Positions 9,217 to 22,200 of a stretch of 64,000 nucleotides of DNA are shown piece by piece. Under the pieces are notes generated by a model. It did no database searches and was not told where the DNA came from. It was given only the letters and a program-made list of their open reading frames with translations. Each line of letters begins with the position of its first letter. Within the stretch, counting starts at the first letter, position 1. The stretch is taken from NCBI GenBank assembly GCA_949358305.1, contig OX442323.1:8122001-8186000 (forward strand), given 5' to 3'. The translations under genes were made by a program, and so were the position numbers. The DNA is from Strigamia acuminata. Its lineage: Eukaryota > Arthropoda > Chilopoda > Geophilomorpha > Linotaeniidae.

Positions 9217-10799
9217 CTAAAATATATTTTAAAAAAATTATTACTAAATCGTTGCTAAATTCGCCGAATGCAGTTCCCAATTGAACGTAAAACTAAAAAA
9301 ATTAAATTAAATTGAATTAAATGATAAATGGCGATGCTTGTAAATCAAATTCACAATAAAATAAAATAAAAAATTTAAAAATAAAATAATTATTTAAATT
9401 TCTTTATTTGTCAAAAGTTGGAACATTGGAGAAGAACGGGATTTAAGGCAATCCCCAGATGCATCAACTCAACGAGCGGCAGCCAAGTTGAAGCAGGTAA
9501 AGGGCACTGAATAGCTCGATTTGCTATTCAGCATGGCACGAAAATAATTTTTTTTTTTAGTTATTCATGCAAATCAATAAATAAAACTAGAATAAAATAG
9601 TAAAAAACTGAAATGCAATACGGTACAATCGTTTCGACCTACACTGTTATCATTTTGTTCCCGTTGAATCAAGGTTCATTGTCAGTGTTGGATGTGACTG
9701 TCACGAATTTGTGACGAAACTATCTGTACCCTAAATTTGAGTTTGAAGATACAACTGAGGTAATCGCAACATTATTAAAGCACTTTGGTATTGTTTCATC
9801 AAGTTGCAGGTGCAGAAAAGTGGAGGAAAAACAACATACTACCTAAATCAAATTCCCTTACTAACAAAGAAATATTCAGAACAAAAAAAAACTTTTATCG
9901 GGTGCACTTAAAAACCAAAAATAAATTTCATCAATTTTAAAATCCGGAAATTAAAAACTTACATTTCTTTGCATACGAAAACCTATTAATCTATTCTAAC
10001 TATAGAAATTCTAATCGAGTGATGGCATTCACCTATTTGGCCATCACCTCACTCTCTTCCAAATCCTGCTCTTATTCGACCTTCGAAATGATGTAACCCA
10101 TTCTTCAGTCGTTTCCCAATACACAAATTCTTTTCATCATCATCATCTAGAATGCAAAGCTGTGCGCTCGCGACCCCTAGTGAGAAAAATCCACATTAAA
10201 TTTCTTAAATTCCAGACGGCGAATTGAATTTATTCCATTTGAAACAAATTCTAATTTTTACTTTCTTATTTACTAACTAGTGAGTTACCCTTTGAACCCA
10301 TCATTTAAACGCATTTCTTCTCTTCTCTTCTCTTTCTTCGTTCGTTGATACGGGGTCGTCGTCGTGGCGCCTTTTGTTTGTGCTCGTTTCGTTTCATTTG
10401 CATCCGTAATCTTTTTTATGGAGTGTGCAAGAATGAATGCGTGCCATAATTGACATTTATTTCCTCGCCGATCTCGTTTTATCCAGGAACAAGAGATGAA
10501 TGTGTTTATTTCTACTCCCTCTTTCGCCGCCCAATTCCGTCTTTTACGAGCAACCAGCTCAAGCATCACTCGCAGAAATCATCTGCTTATTTGTGCCTCG
10601 CTCCATCCACCAATAAAAAACAACCTAGAAAAAAAAATTAAAATAAAAAAATAAATCAATTATAAAAAAAAAAAATAAATTAAATTACCTCAAAAAAAAT
10701 TTTTCTTCTTCTCCTAATTCGATTAAAAAAAACAATTCAACGAGACAAAACCATCAAATCAAAACAAACTTTTAATCAAAACCAAAACAAACAAAATCG
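9217..10799. other. unassigned stretch: two plus-strand frame fragments and the UTP11 3' flank
   Basis: Two plus-strand fragments look more protein-like than their surroundings but are not recognised. One at about 9425-9505 reads NIGEERDLRQSPDASTQR, then AAAKLKQ, followed by a GTAAAG donor-like site. One at about 9605-9845 reads TVIILFPLNQGSLSVLDVTV, a stop, then RNYLYPKFEFEDTTEVIATL. Both may be further decayed exons. Below 10800 the minus strand would carry the UTP11 3' untranslated region; AATAAA in minus sense lies at 10505-10510. Confidence 0.3.
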
Positions 10800-10889
10800 T
10801 TATCGTTTCCGTTCATTACTCCACTTATAAACCGGAGCCGTCGAAGTCGTTTCCTTCTTTATCCGCTTCGGCGCTGCTTCTCTCTTACT
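10800..10889 (-). CDS. UTP11: UTP11 exon 8 (terminal)
   Basis: Residues 225-253 and TAA (10800-10802). The acceptor is TTTGTAG just above 10889. It encodes SKREAAPKRIKKETTSTAP, then VYKWSNERKR; the VYKxxxxRKR ending is the family's usual C-terminus. It lies 2.2 kb from exon 7. A minus-sense AATAAA at 10505-10510 is a possible poly(A) signal. Confidence 0.95.
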   Translation of the reverse strand, partial: SKREAAPKRIKKETTSTAPVYKWSNERKR

Positions 10890-13800
10890 CTACAAACAAA
10901 TAAACAAATAAACCAATCAATTAAATTAACACACCTAAAAGCGGCTAAAACACGGGTTAATCCGCGCTAACCCGGCAAAGAAAGCGCGCAAAAAGAGAGT
11001 AAAAATAAATTACGAGGCGCGACGCCTCGACAGTGTCAACCCTTCGCCTCCGACTCGTTAGGAAAGTCTTTTTCGCGGGCACTTTATGGCGCGTGCACCA
11101 AACGTCTTCCCCACCCCCATCGTCTCTCTCTCTCTCCCGTGATGAATGTTCCGCCATAATTTTCACACTTGCCTCTACTAATCGATGCAAAACATTGAGA
11201 CTCGGGTCCCTTTTTCTTCCCAAAAAAAAAACAAAAACCGAAAAAAAATTCCCCCTCATAATTTTCAATTCCCTTCGCACTCTTTTTCACTTTTCCCAAG
11301 TTCCTTTTAAACCCCCGTTAATTCGCCGTGACGAATACCCCCACGAGAACCCAAAAAAAATATAAAAACATAAAAACCATTAATATACTAAAAAAAAAAA
11401 AAAAAATCCACCCGCGCACAAAAAAAATCACTTAAAAGGAAATTTACGACGCGAATTTAAACCGTCACTTTATTATCGCGCGAATTAAAAAAAGTTCTTT
11501 CAATTTTTTCAACTTGTTTGAAAAGAAACGGGTATTTGCAACCCCCAACCCGACTGTAGACAAGTCAAACCCCTTCCGCCCTCGCATTCAGGTGAAACGG
11601 GGCTCCAAAAAACAACGCCCATAAAGTGGTAATTGGCCAGACGGGGACCTGCATTTGCATCCAAAAGACAATATTATGATAATGGCCTGACTATCCACTG
11701 CATCTCGTCCATCAAACTGAAGGGAGGAAGAACTTTAACCAGAGAGAAAAAAAAAAGAAAAAAAAAATTCCTCCTCTTCTCCTCTCTTCTTCGGCGCGAT
11801 GCTCATCTCTCGGGGCGCCCTCGACCGAACGCCACCACTAAACATTACACGGCAGGGGCGTTGCCCATAAAACCAACGCCACTTTTAATCGTCTGACTCA
11901 TGGCTCATCAAAATAAATCACCTCAACTTGCAAAACTTTTTTATTTATTTATTTATATAAAAAAAAAAAATCAAAAAACCCCCCCAAAAAAAAACTAAAA
12001 ACATGTCGCCCCTTGGCCACTCCTAATGGCCAAATCATTGGATTGACCACTCCAGCTGTCAAGTGTCAACCAAACTTAAAAAACATTTAAGAAAGATCTA
12101 GAAATTTAGAAAACAAACAAAGCCATTGACTAAACGCGCCGGATTCGTTTTAATGTGTGGCGAGCTCTTTTAAAATGCAATGTCCACCATAATGGGTGAC
12201 ATTATAATTCCCCGCCGCTCTTTTCTTCTCCAATTAATTCCCTGCCCACACATTGCGGTCAAGCGAGCGACTTAATTTCCACTGGCATCGCGCGCGACCA
12301 CACTCAGATTCGGCGCGCAGATATTAGCATCAAACAAAAGGACTCTTATTAATTTGCATATAGCACGTCAACGGCCAAAACGACAACACCCGCAATGACC
12401 AAAGCGCGCGATTTACGAGCAAAATCTGCCACCCGTCTGAGTGCCCCGTTTCGATTGTCTCGACTCGTTTTAAGAGTGTGTTCCGACCACAGCTGCCAAA
12501 GTCGTAAGAAGGCGAGAGAAAGAGAGAGAGAGACACACACACACACACACACGAGGTATAAGGCAGGGGGGGCGCAGGGGGGAGGGAGAATTTCATGCAA
12601 CGTTGCGTCTGCGCCGCGTTTGCTCGTCAAAATCACGAGCGGTGGACGCTTCTCGCACCGCTGGAAAAATCTCCGATGCTGGAAGTAATGAACCCACCAG
12701 AGAGCCATCAGCGATGGCGCGAACGCCCTGTCGACGCCGCCGTTACAAATTACATCAAATAACGAGTGGACCAATCATTAGCCGCCTATTTACATTCGCA
12801 GGTGCGCCGACTGGCCAATGAATAGCATCCCCCCCCCAGCTTTTGTTTCCTTCTTTTTTTGCGCCGGATAAAAAGGCGGGCAGGAAAAGGAGCAGCTGGG
12901 TGCCATGCCCCGCACCCCCTCCCCACCCCCACACCCCCGGTAAACGAGGGTGTGTGTGCGGGGGTGTTGTCGGCGGCAACCAAAAAAAATTAAATAAAAA
13001 AATAACAAAAAGAGAAAGAAAGAAAGAAAGGAATTATGATTAATCCGTCCATCAGGGATCGGATAAACAACCCACTCACCGCCAGATGTCGTTTCACTTC
13101 CAGTTTTTGCGCGATCGTGAAAAGTTGTTTCTCCCTTTCGATTCTCCGTGCGAGCGTTTCGTACGAGCGTTTCGCCTCGTTTCTACTTTTCTAAAAAAAT
13201 AAAATAAAATAAAAAAATAATTTTTTTTTTGTGTTTTTGGGCGTTTTACTCGTTGACGCGCGGCCCCCCGAACAAAGCAGCTTGTTGTTGACCCCCACAA
13301 TGCCCCTTAATCAGATCCATTACGACCGGGGGCTTAGTGATGCTAAAGTGAAATGGACGCCAAGAGCTAAAACAACAAACGACGCCCCCCCTCCCTCCCC
13401 CCCCCGCTCACTCCATTCTCCCCCATTTGCCCCCTCGCGTCTCCATTCCTTACCTCAATATCATCAGCCCCAACTCGCAATCGTTTGCTTCTCAACGTTT
13501 CACTCCGTGGTCGATTGTAATTTCGCCCCAGCAACTGCGGGGCCGTGTCCAGACGCGCGGCCACGTCCAACTCACCAACTACAAAGTACAAAAAGTAAAA
13601 GTAAACACAAAAAGAAAAAAGAAAAAGAAAAAAGAAAAAAAGAATTTTTTTTTATTTTTTTTTTCTGTTCAAAATGTTTAGTATTCAAGCGAGCTGAGCC
13701 GTTGTGATGAATAGCTGTCCAGAAGCCGCACGTTAATTCCCCTCCTCGCCATGGCAACCAGCGGGGTGGAGATTTTCCCCCTTTATTCTCTTTCTCTCGG

Positions 13801-16800
13801 TGGACTCATCCCATTACGGAATCAGAGGTCGTTTTCTTTGTCAAATCAGGGGCGCGGCGTTGCGCCATTTGCCTACAAATCTATCCTTCCTCGACCATCC
13901 GCGCAAAGATGGCCATCGACTTTCATCCCTTTACGACAGGCGCGAGCCCGCTGGGGGGAGCCACTAAAAGCAGACAACAGAGGAGTTCAAGAGGAACACC
14001 TTCGTACATGCTAAAACTTTTGCTCAAACAAAAACAAAAACAATGTGTGTCTGTGTGTCGCACTCGCGCTGGCACGGGCAAACGTGACTAATGAATCAAA
14101 ACAGCCAAGCGTGCGCAACTTGTTACTTCGTCTAATGTGGCGGAAGAGGTAGAGCGATGACAGCTTGCCGCTTTCCCCACCCAAAGAAAACACTAACAAG
14201 ATGACCTCATCATCGATTCACCTTCGCGCTGGCTGTCCACGAAAAGCGTGTGCCGCACGGCCGGTTTGCCTTCCACCGACAGCAGGTGCAGCGTCGACTT
14301 CAGTTTCTCGATTTTCTGCAATTTAAACAATTGAAATTAGCATTTTTTCGCTGTTTTTTCAATTTTTTCGCTGTTTTTTGGATTTTTTCGTTGTTTTTTG
14401 GATTTTTTGACTCACCCTGAGTTCCATGGTGTGTTTCATCGTGACGTAGCGCAGGTCCTGGCTCTGCATCATCCTAATTTGGTCTGCAGTGACCACTTCC
14501 TCCGTGTCCTTCTCGTGGTGTTCGCCGTCGTCCTGCGTAACAAAAATGCAAATTTTCATCTGATAAATCACAAATCGCCAGAAATCAATTCAGCCGACAG
14601 ATGGCCGCCTTCAAGCCGGGTCCAGCAAGCGTCGTTGGAAGCGCAGCGGGACAAGCGCTAATTGCCACGGGCGTGGCACTAATCACTTAATTGCGAGTAC
14701 CGGCAAGGGATGTGGAGGAAGCCACCGATTAAGCCCATTAATCGAATGCCCCGGCCTCTGCAACGTGCGCCTTTGCATACCAAAACAAAAAAAAAAAATA
14801 AAAACAAAAAAAATAAAAATAAAAAAAATAAAAAAAACTTTTCTATTTCCTTATTTCATTTTTTCTAGATTTCTCTCTCCTCCATCTGTTCCGCCTCGAT
14901 TGGCAATTCGCATTTCCACCAAAATCCAAGCAAATCCAAAGGTAATATTTGACCGCTCTTCATTGGTATGCATTATAGACGGTTCACTCCGCAACCCCGC
15001 TAGTCCACACAATGCTCGGTCCACTCGATTCAAGCCCACCCCTCAGGTTTCCATCCTCCTTCGAGATTTCGACTTTATTTGCGTTTCCTGATTGACAGAC
15101 AATGCACGTTCGCTTTAAATACAACGCCAACACGCACCGCGCCGAGCTGCCCCTGCGCTGCGCTGCCATACACTCCTTCCGTGCAGCAAAGCCGACACTT
15201 TTTAGAAAACTCCCAACGACCCATTACAATTAATTCCATCCGATAACAATTTTTTTTTTTTGCTTTTTCGCACTTGACTGACCACCTTAGACAGAGGGCG
15301 TGAACCCGTATGGGGGTCGCGTGTTCTCCCCCGTGCCAGGGGCGTAGTGCAATGACAGACTGTGGCCAGTTAGGAGCGGGCTAATTAGAGCAGCCCTGCT
15401 ATTGGGACTCCCTCGCTCGCCGCTGCGCCCCCTGTGTTCAGCCAGTCGACTAGAAAATTCGGACGGCCACCTCAAAAAGAAAGGCAAAAAAAAAAATCCA
15501 CCCCAACATTTATACCTCGCTGGCGCATTAATTTCTCGGGGTGCTGATGTGCATGTGCACACTTTCCGCCTCGCTGGACGGTCCCCCCCAACCCCCAACT
15601 CCCAACCCCCACATCATCTGTTACTATTTATAGCGCACAAACCAACCCAATTGTACAATTGCACCTCTTTCTGGTGACCACAGCTCAATTTTTCTAATTT
15701 TTTCTATTAAATCCCTTGGTCCCCCCTTGAAAACAATTTTTTCTTCTTTTTTCCGCGACTCCTGCATTACTTTTAATTTGTTTTTAGAAGTGGAATGGAT
15801 GCGTCCCTGGACGCGTGGCCTTCCATAAATCTCGTGTCGTCGAGAAAACGCCTCTGTATCAGCTAAAGAAAGAGAACGGGTGACGGGAGGAGGGCGAGGG
15901 GGCTGTGTGCAAGGCGAATCGCGCCATCCTTCGCAACCAGTGTGTGGCGAAGGATGACAGATATGAATGGTAATGTCTTTCCAGGTGAAACTGACTCCAC
16001 CGTCGAAAGATGGCCTCGGGGCTCATGCAATATGCAACTGGGCGTTAAATGAAGCTCCACCCACACAGACTCGAACTCAAACTCAACCCGTTGCTAAACA
16101 AACTTGTAAAACGCCAAACTTTCCCCGACTCGCACAAAACCGAAGCCATTTCCCCACTTAGGCCCCTGATGCGATTATTTTTCAAAGCGAATATGAATAC
16201 GATACGGCGATACATGTATGTATTTATTTGTAACGGCAACCTATCTATGGACAAAGGGTCGCCAGATACGGCGATACAGTCGAAACTCTTTGTAACGAAC
16301 CGAAAAATCGATTCATTACAACGAGAATTCGTTATATCCAAATTTTTTAACATGGTGTTCTATGGCCAGCCAACCAAACCGGCCATTTTTAGGTATATAT
16401 CGATAATTCGTTATATCGCGATTCGTTATAAAGAGTTTCGACTGTATTTCATTGCAATACGAATGTGCGATGTTCAAAATTTAAATTTTCATCGCGATAT
16501 ATCGCCCACTTTGCAGCATTTCCTTCGGCGCCCTACCTGAAATTCCCGCCGCACGCCGAGCCACCAAACTCCGCCCAAAAAATATAAAAACACCAAAATT
16601 AACTCACATCCACTCGCGAGTTGATCATGTGGAAATAAAACTCATCCGGGTTCTTGTCGAGGGCTTTTTTCCGCAACTTTGAGATCACTTTCTCCTTGGC
16701 GTGATGATCCCTAGAAACAAGAAAAAAGAGAAAAGAAAAATAAATTAATCTGCAATCGCAGAAACCCGAGAGGATTACAGCAGAAACAGAGTACAGAACG

Positions 16801-19195
16801 CGTGTAATCTGCTCCCGACTAATCACCGCCATTTATTTCATCTCCTCTCCCGTTACACAAACACACCGACCCACCGACGCGTGTCTTTCCTCCAGCGAAC
16901 GAACAAAAAAACATGTTCGCTCCATTTATGCGAAACGAGCCAGCAAACTTAAAACAAAATGGCATTTTTATTGACAAGCCTCTCCAATGCGTCTTCCTAC
17001 GTCACCGAGCGGCGCGTTCATCAAACCTAATTAAATTAGTTCGGCAGTTTAAACGGGGGGAAAAGGGTCCTTTGCGGTGACGACTCAACCGCGCAACTTC
17101 GGGCCATGATTTGTGGCGCCACGCGCTCGTGACGACAACACGACGCCCCCCCGCGCTCATGTTTTGCAAGACCCCGAATTTTCCCCAAAGAAATGGTCAT
17201 CCAGAAAAAAAATAAAAAAAATATTTATGGCGGGTCGCTTCAATGGACTACCCGTTATCAAAACATCTTGCCAATAAATTCAAAAGGCAAAAATGTGCGG
17301 AGAACAGCAAAAAAAGAAGACGAATAAAGGAGAAAAAAAAGCGGCGGAGTGATGCTGACAAATGACATCTTGTCATCGCAACATGACACACGAGCAGCGT
17401 TGCATATTTGATCTTCCCCGAGCAAAACTTCCGTTTCGAGTTTCGATGTCACAACTCAGAATTACGACGCTTTTCTTTACCCCAAAAATCTATTTATTCG
17501 CGCACGCGATACAAAGGGACGAATTAACTCGGCCACTCGATCCATCAATCATCGAGTTATTCTTTCGCAAACTTTCACTCCACTGGAACCCAACGCGCGT
17601 CCAATTACCAGCGCCCGTCCGCACTCATTTGCCCATCGCCGGTCACTCCAAACCAGACCCATGTCCGGTACTGGTCAACTCGAGTCTCGCCACTTTCTTC
17701 CAATTGGCTCAAGACGTTCGCGTCTCCCCGCCCACTCAAGATGCGTTGCTTAGCGACTCCGGGGCGGGGTGCGGCCACTCCAAACCCGCACTAAAACCCC
17801 AATTATATCGCAACGAAACGAGCCCAAAACCAATTTTAACAACTAAACAAACAACATTATTCATATTCATCAAACCGCGCTCGAATGATTCGCATCACCT
17901 CTTTATTCCCCCGTGTCTTCATGCGCTCCACTCGTTCGCTTTATGACTGCACGCAACTGCTTTTTTCTCCTTTAGCCGCAGCTAATTAAATTTAGCGCCC
18001 ATTCGCGGCCGATCGCAGCTAGAAACAAGCGGAGCAAAGCGCGCTGCACTGCGGCGCCGAGCAGTGCAGTGCAGTGCAGCCTAGTGCAGTGCAGGCAAGC
18101 GCGGCGCCGCTCAACTCCCATTTCCCCTCCATATACTCCCGTGCTGACACGGCCCTTTAATATGGAGATTGAACACTCCCACTTCTTTCTTCGGCGAATT
18201 TGTAAGTCCGATGTCGTGACGTAAACGCATCCGTCTCGCCAGCCGAGGGGTGCCGAGAGATGGCGCCTCATTGAGTTTCATCGGACACGCAACCTGCGAT
18301 TAATTCCTCCATTTGTCACTATTTTCACGACGCCATCTTACTTTTTTTCTCCTTTCTCCTAGCCCCAAACATGCAAATCCCGAGACAGAGGCGTCCGAGC
18401 CCACGAACGCGCCACTTGATCCGTTTTCATCGAGTTGCGAGTCACGAAACGGTTACACGACTAACATTTTACTTTACAAGGGGAAGAGCGTCTCCTCTCT
18501 CACTCTCTCTCTCTCTGAAAACTAACACCGCGCCGCGTTTCAACAACTTTTACTAAGTGATGGCCGAAGATTCGCCAGTGCCCAACTCGGCTCATCGCGG
18601 CGTCCCACGAGGAATGGCGCCATCGCGCGCACCAGCTCCTCTTCTTCCCCTCCCCTCGCCACCCCCTGCTCAATTCTCTCTCCCTCATTTCGAGTGCAAG
18701 TTGGATATCCACATTGGGAGACCCATTATCCCTCATCTCACCAAAAAAAAAAATAAAAAGAAATAAAAGTCAAAATCGATTTTTTATTTTTATTTATTTT
18801 TTCTTCTTCTTTTCTTGAAGAGAAGTTTCTCAAGAAATACCTTTTCTTTTCCCCCCACAGTGTGTGTCTATATATATAGATACACAAACGTGTAGCGTGG
18901 TGGCTTCTACTTTTCCCCCCACAAAGTAATTGCCTGCCAGTGAAACCTCTTAACTTGGGTAAATTTATCGGAGCTGGACAGTAGAGGAGCAACAGCAGTC
19001 GAATTCCGGCCAGTGGTCTCCCTTCTGCTTGAAAAGCCTGAATTTTCATGAACTTGTATCATAATTTTAAATCAGGCACCAGAGGGAGAGCAAAAAAGAG
19101 GAGGGGAAAGGAAGGAAGGAAGGAAAGAAAGAAGGAAGGGAACAAAAAAAATATATATGGGGCTTAATGTCTGACTCAAAGTCAGACAGGATACT

Positions 19196-19226
<31 letters not shown>

Positions 19227-22200
19227 TGTACGCCCTTACAATTTTTAAAAACAAAAATAAAAATAAAAATTTCCTTTAAAATATTTTTTTTTCTTCTTCT
19301 TTTTTTCCTCGTCATATAAACTGAGAAATTGAAATTTGAAAACTTTTCGGTCCAACTCTGTTCGCGGTCCAGTGGATTGGTGACAGCTGCCACTGATAAA
19401 AATCTCAATAACCGAACGGCCCTCACCCACTCCCCAACTCTGGCTGACCGCACTGGTCAGCTGTGGCCACACCATAAAAAAAATAAACTTTAAACTTTCC
19501 ACCAACCATCCAACCGACCACTCGGGGTCACCAAACGCACAAATTTTAAATTCCAAAAAAAATTAATAAAATAAAATAAAAATAATAAAAAATCCACTCA
19601 CTTGGCTCGAAGTTTGTAATCTTTCTTCTTCTCCAAAATCCCAAGGTTCTCTCTCCTCGCCAACTAAAAACAAAACAAAAAAACAAAAATAAATAAAATA
19701 ATAAAAAACAATCCTAATTTCATTGTTCCTAAATTCCCCCACCCCCATTAGATCCCCTACCTTTAGAAACAATGAGTCGCGCACCCCCTAAACACGACCA
19801 ACTCACCAAATTATGCCATTAAAACCCGAGCAAGAACATTTGGACCCTTGACCACTTGACGGATGGGTCAGGGCTCAAAATTCTATAAAGTCCACTGCAC
19901 CGCAAATGCCTCCCCTCTGTCGTAACGACGCCACGAGCTATGATAAATGACCCCCATTTTCCCAACGCCATTTTTTCTTTATTTTCTCTTTCTCTTTTTT
20001 AATTTTCTTCAATTTCCGTCCAACTTTCGACCTCTGGGGCTCAAGGGGTGGTGCAAGGATGGGGATGGGGGTCTCTCTCGAGTCGGTGTGGGAACGCATG
20101 CACACCAGGCACGTGCATGACATTCGGAGGAGTGCGTGTTTACAGAGCAAAAGAGGAACCAACATGCATTCTGCTCGAGCGAAAACAAAATAGCCACGAG
20201 CACGAGTCTTCTTTGCGCATCATGCAAATAAAGCGACTAAGACTCACTCGCGATGGTATGTATGCGCGTCCCGAGTCCGGCCAAACCTCCTCCGGGCCGT
20301 CTGTCGTTTCAACACCGCATTTGCATGCGCGCTCGCGGCTTGGCAAACATCGCTTCGGACTCGCGACACTTTAGTCCGACATTTTGCAGATATGCGGGAT
20401 GGGGTGGTGAGGCGACGAACAGAAAGGAATGCAAAGGAGCGGCTCGCCTTTTACAATAAATCCGCTCCTGGTGTCGACACTCGCAGCAACAAATAAACAC
20501 TGTTGGCGCTGCAGTTATTTCGAATTCAATAATCCAAACAACGTGAGCAATTGCATTCATTAAGACGCGTCTTAATTAGTTAACGTCTCGTAAAACTTGC
20601 CTCCTTCTAGGCGCATTGACTTCATTATTAAAGCCTGTTGAAGAAGAAGAAAACTTTTCTTGTTTTCATTTCAATAATGCCGGTCAAAAACAGTCGAAAA
20701 CAACAATCTGCATTTGTTTTTGCCTTCCTTTTCTATCAGCTTCTTTCAATGGGTGAAATTCAAAGGTTCTGTTCTCGCTGTTTTTAGCGATGAAAAAGAC
20801 ACCAAAAACAGCCGTAAACCATCGTCAAAAACACAACTGCATAGTTCACGTGCAGTATGTTGATGTTTCCAGGCTCAATATTCGGCCAAATAACGTAATT
20901 AAATAGCAAATAAACTCATTAACTAAAGAAATTTACAGCACGGCACCAAAATATTGCAGGCAAATAGCATTAAAACCTAAGAATAAGCACAACAAGAAGC
21001 AACATTACATGAAAATGGAGAAATATACACAGTAAGTCAGAAATAACATAGGAAATGAGCAATAACAGCAATTCTCAAAAAGGCATAATCACCAAACAGA
21101 AACTTCCAACAAAGGCAAATTTCAGCAGTTAGTCATTATAAGTTGGAGCAAAACGTCAGGTGCAACACAGTCTACTCCTATCATGCGATGCAATCGAATT
21201 TCCATCAATTGCATCAAGATGTCAAGCGATTCTTGACACAAACTAAAGCAAGAAACAAAGATCTTATCAATCCAATCTTGTTTGCCTGATTTAATCAAAC
21301 CCGTTAGAAACGAGGCGGCAAACAAGCACTCGATATGAAACGGTTCCTTCAACTCAAACTTAAGCTTCAATATGAAAACCATGAATTTTGATCGCGGTAC
21401 CCCACCCCACACAACCAACCGAGCCGGCCTACCCCCTCCCTTCCCTTCTATTTGCTTCCCTTCCTTTGCCAACCAACCTCCGCCCTTAAATTGTTCGATA
21501 TCAAGCCAAATGGCCGTTTCATTACTTTTTCATGAATTACAATTCCTTCACATTTAATTGTGCTGCTGCAACCACACGTCGGGGGGCGCTTTATATACAT
21601 AATGTAAGACGCTCACACACACACTCCCCACCTCACTTAAGTGTGCATTTGTTTGCAAATTGCTCTCGGTGCACAATCTTTGCAATAACAACATAAGCAG
21701 GGGCCTCAGCATCGAATCATAACGGTCATTAGAATGTGTTGTAGCCGCTTTTTCGACGGAACGGAACGAACCGAGCCCGACATCCGTGGCCCACGCACAC
21801 ACACACACTCACTCTCGATAATAATAAACTGCTCGCATACTGTGCGTGCCAACTCCATCATGCTCTCGTGCGCGCTACAATTTATGCCGTCCTGTTTGCT
21901 CATTTGTCAACTCAATCAAAACACTTATCCCCAACCTCTGAATATTTTAAATTGTTTGAAAAATGGCGGACAAAATGACGGCTTCATTAGCACTTTTTGC
22001 CTCTAATGAAATGATCTCATCGATCAACCGAGAGAGGAAAAAACATTTGAACATCGACATTTCCAACACACATTGCGGCCATCCCAACATCGGCCATCTT
22101 TACCGATACAAAATCAAAAAGAAAAAATCCACTTCTCCTTACTTCTGTCTCCCACAAAGCATTTGAACAAGTCACAATTAAATGCATGTTATAGAAGTTA

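Noticed and set aside
14150-14225. Box C/D snoRNA in UTP11 intron 5 (minus-strand ATGATGA)
   Set aside because: No CTGA D box or terminal stem at the right distance was found.
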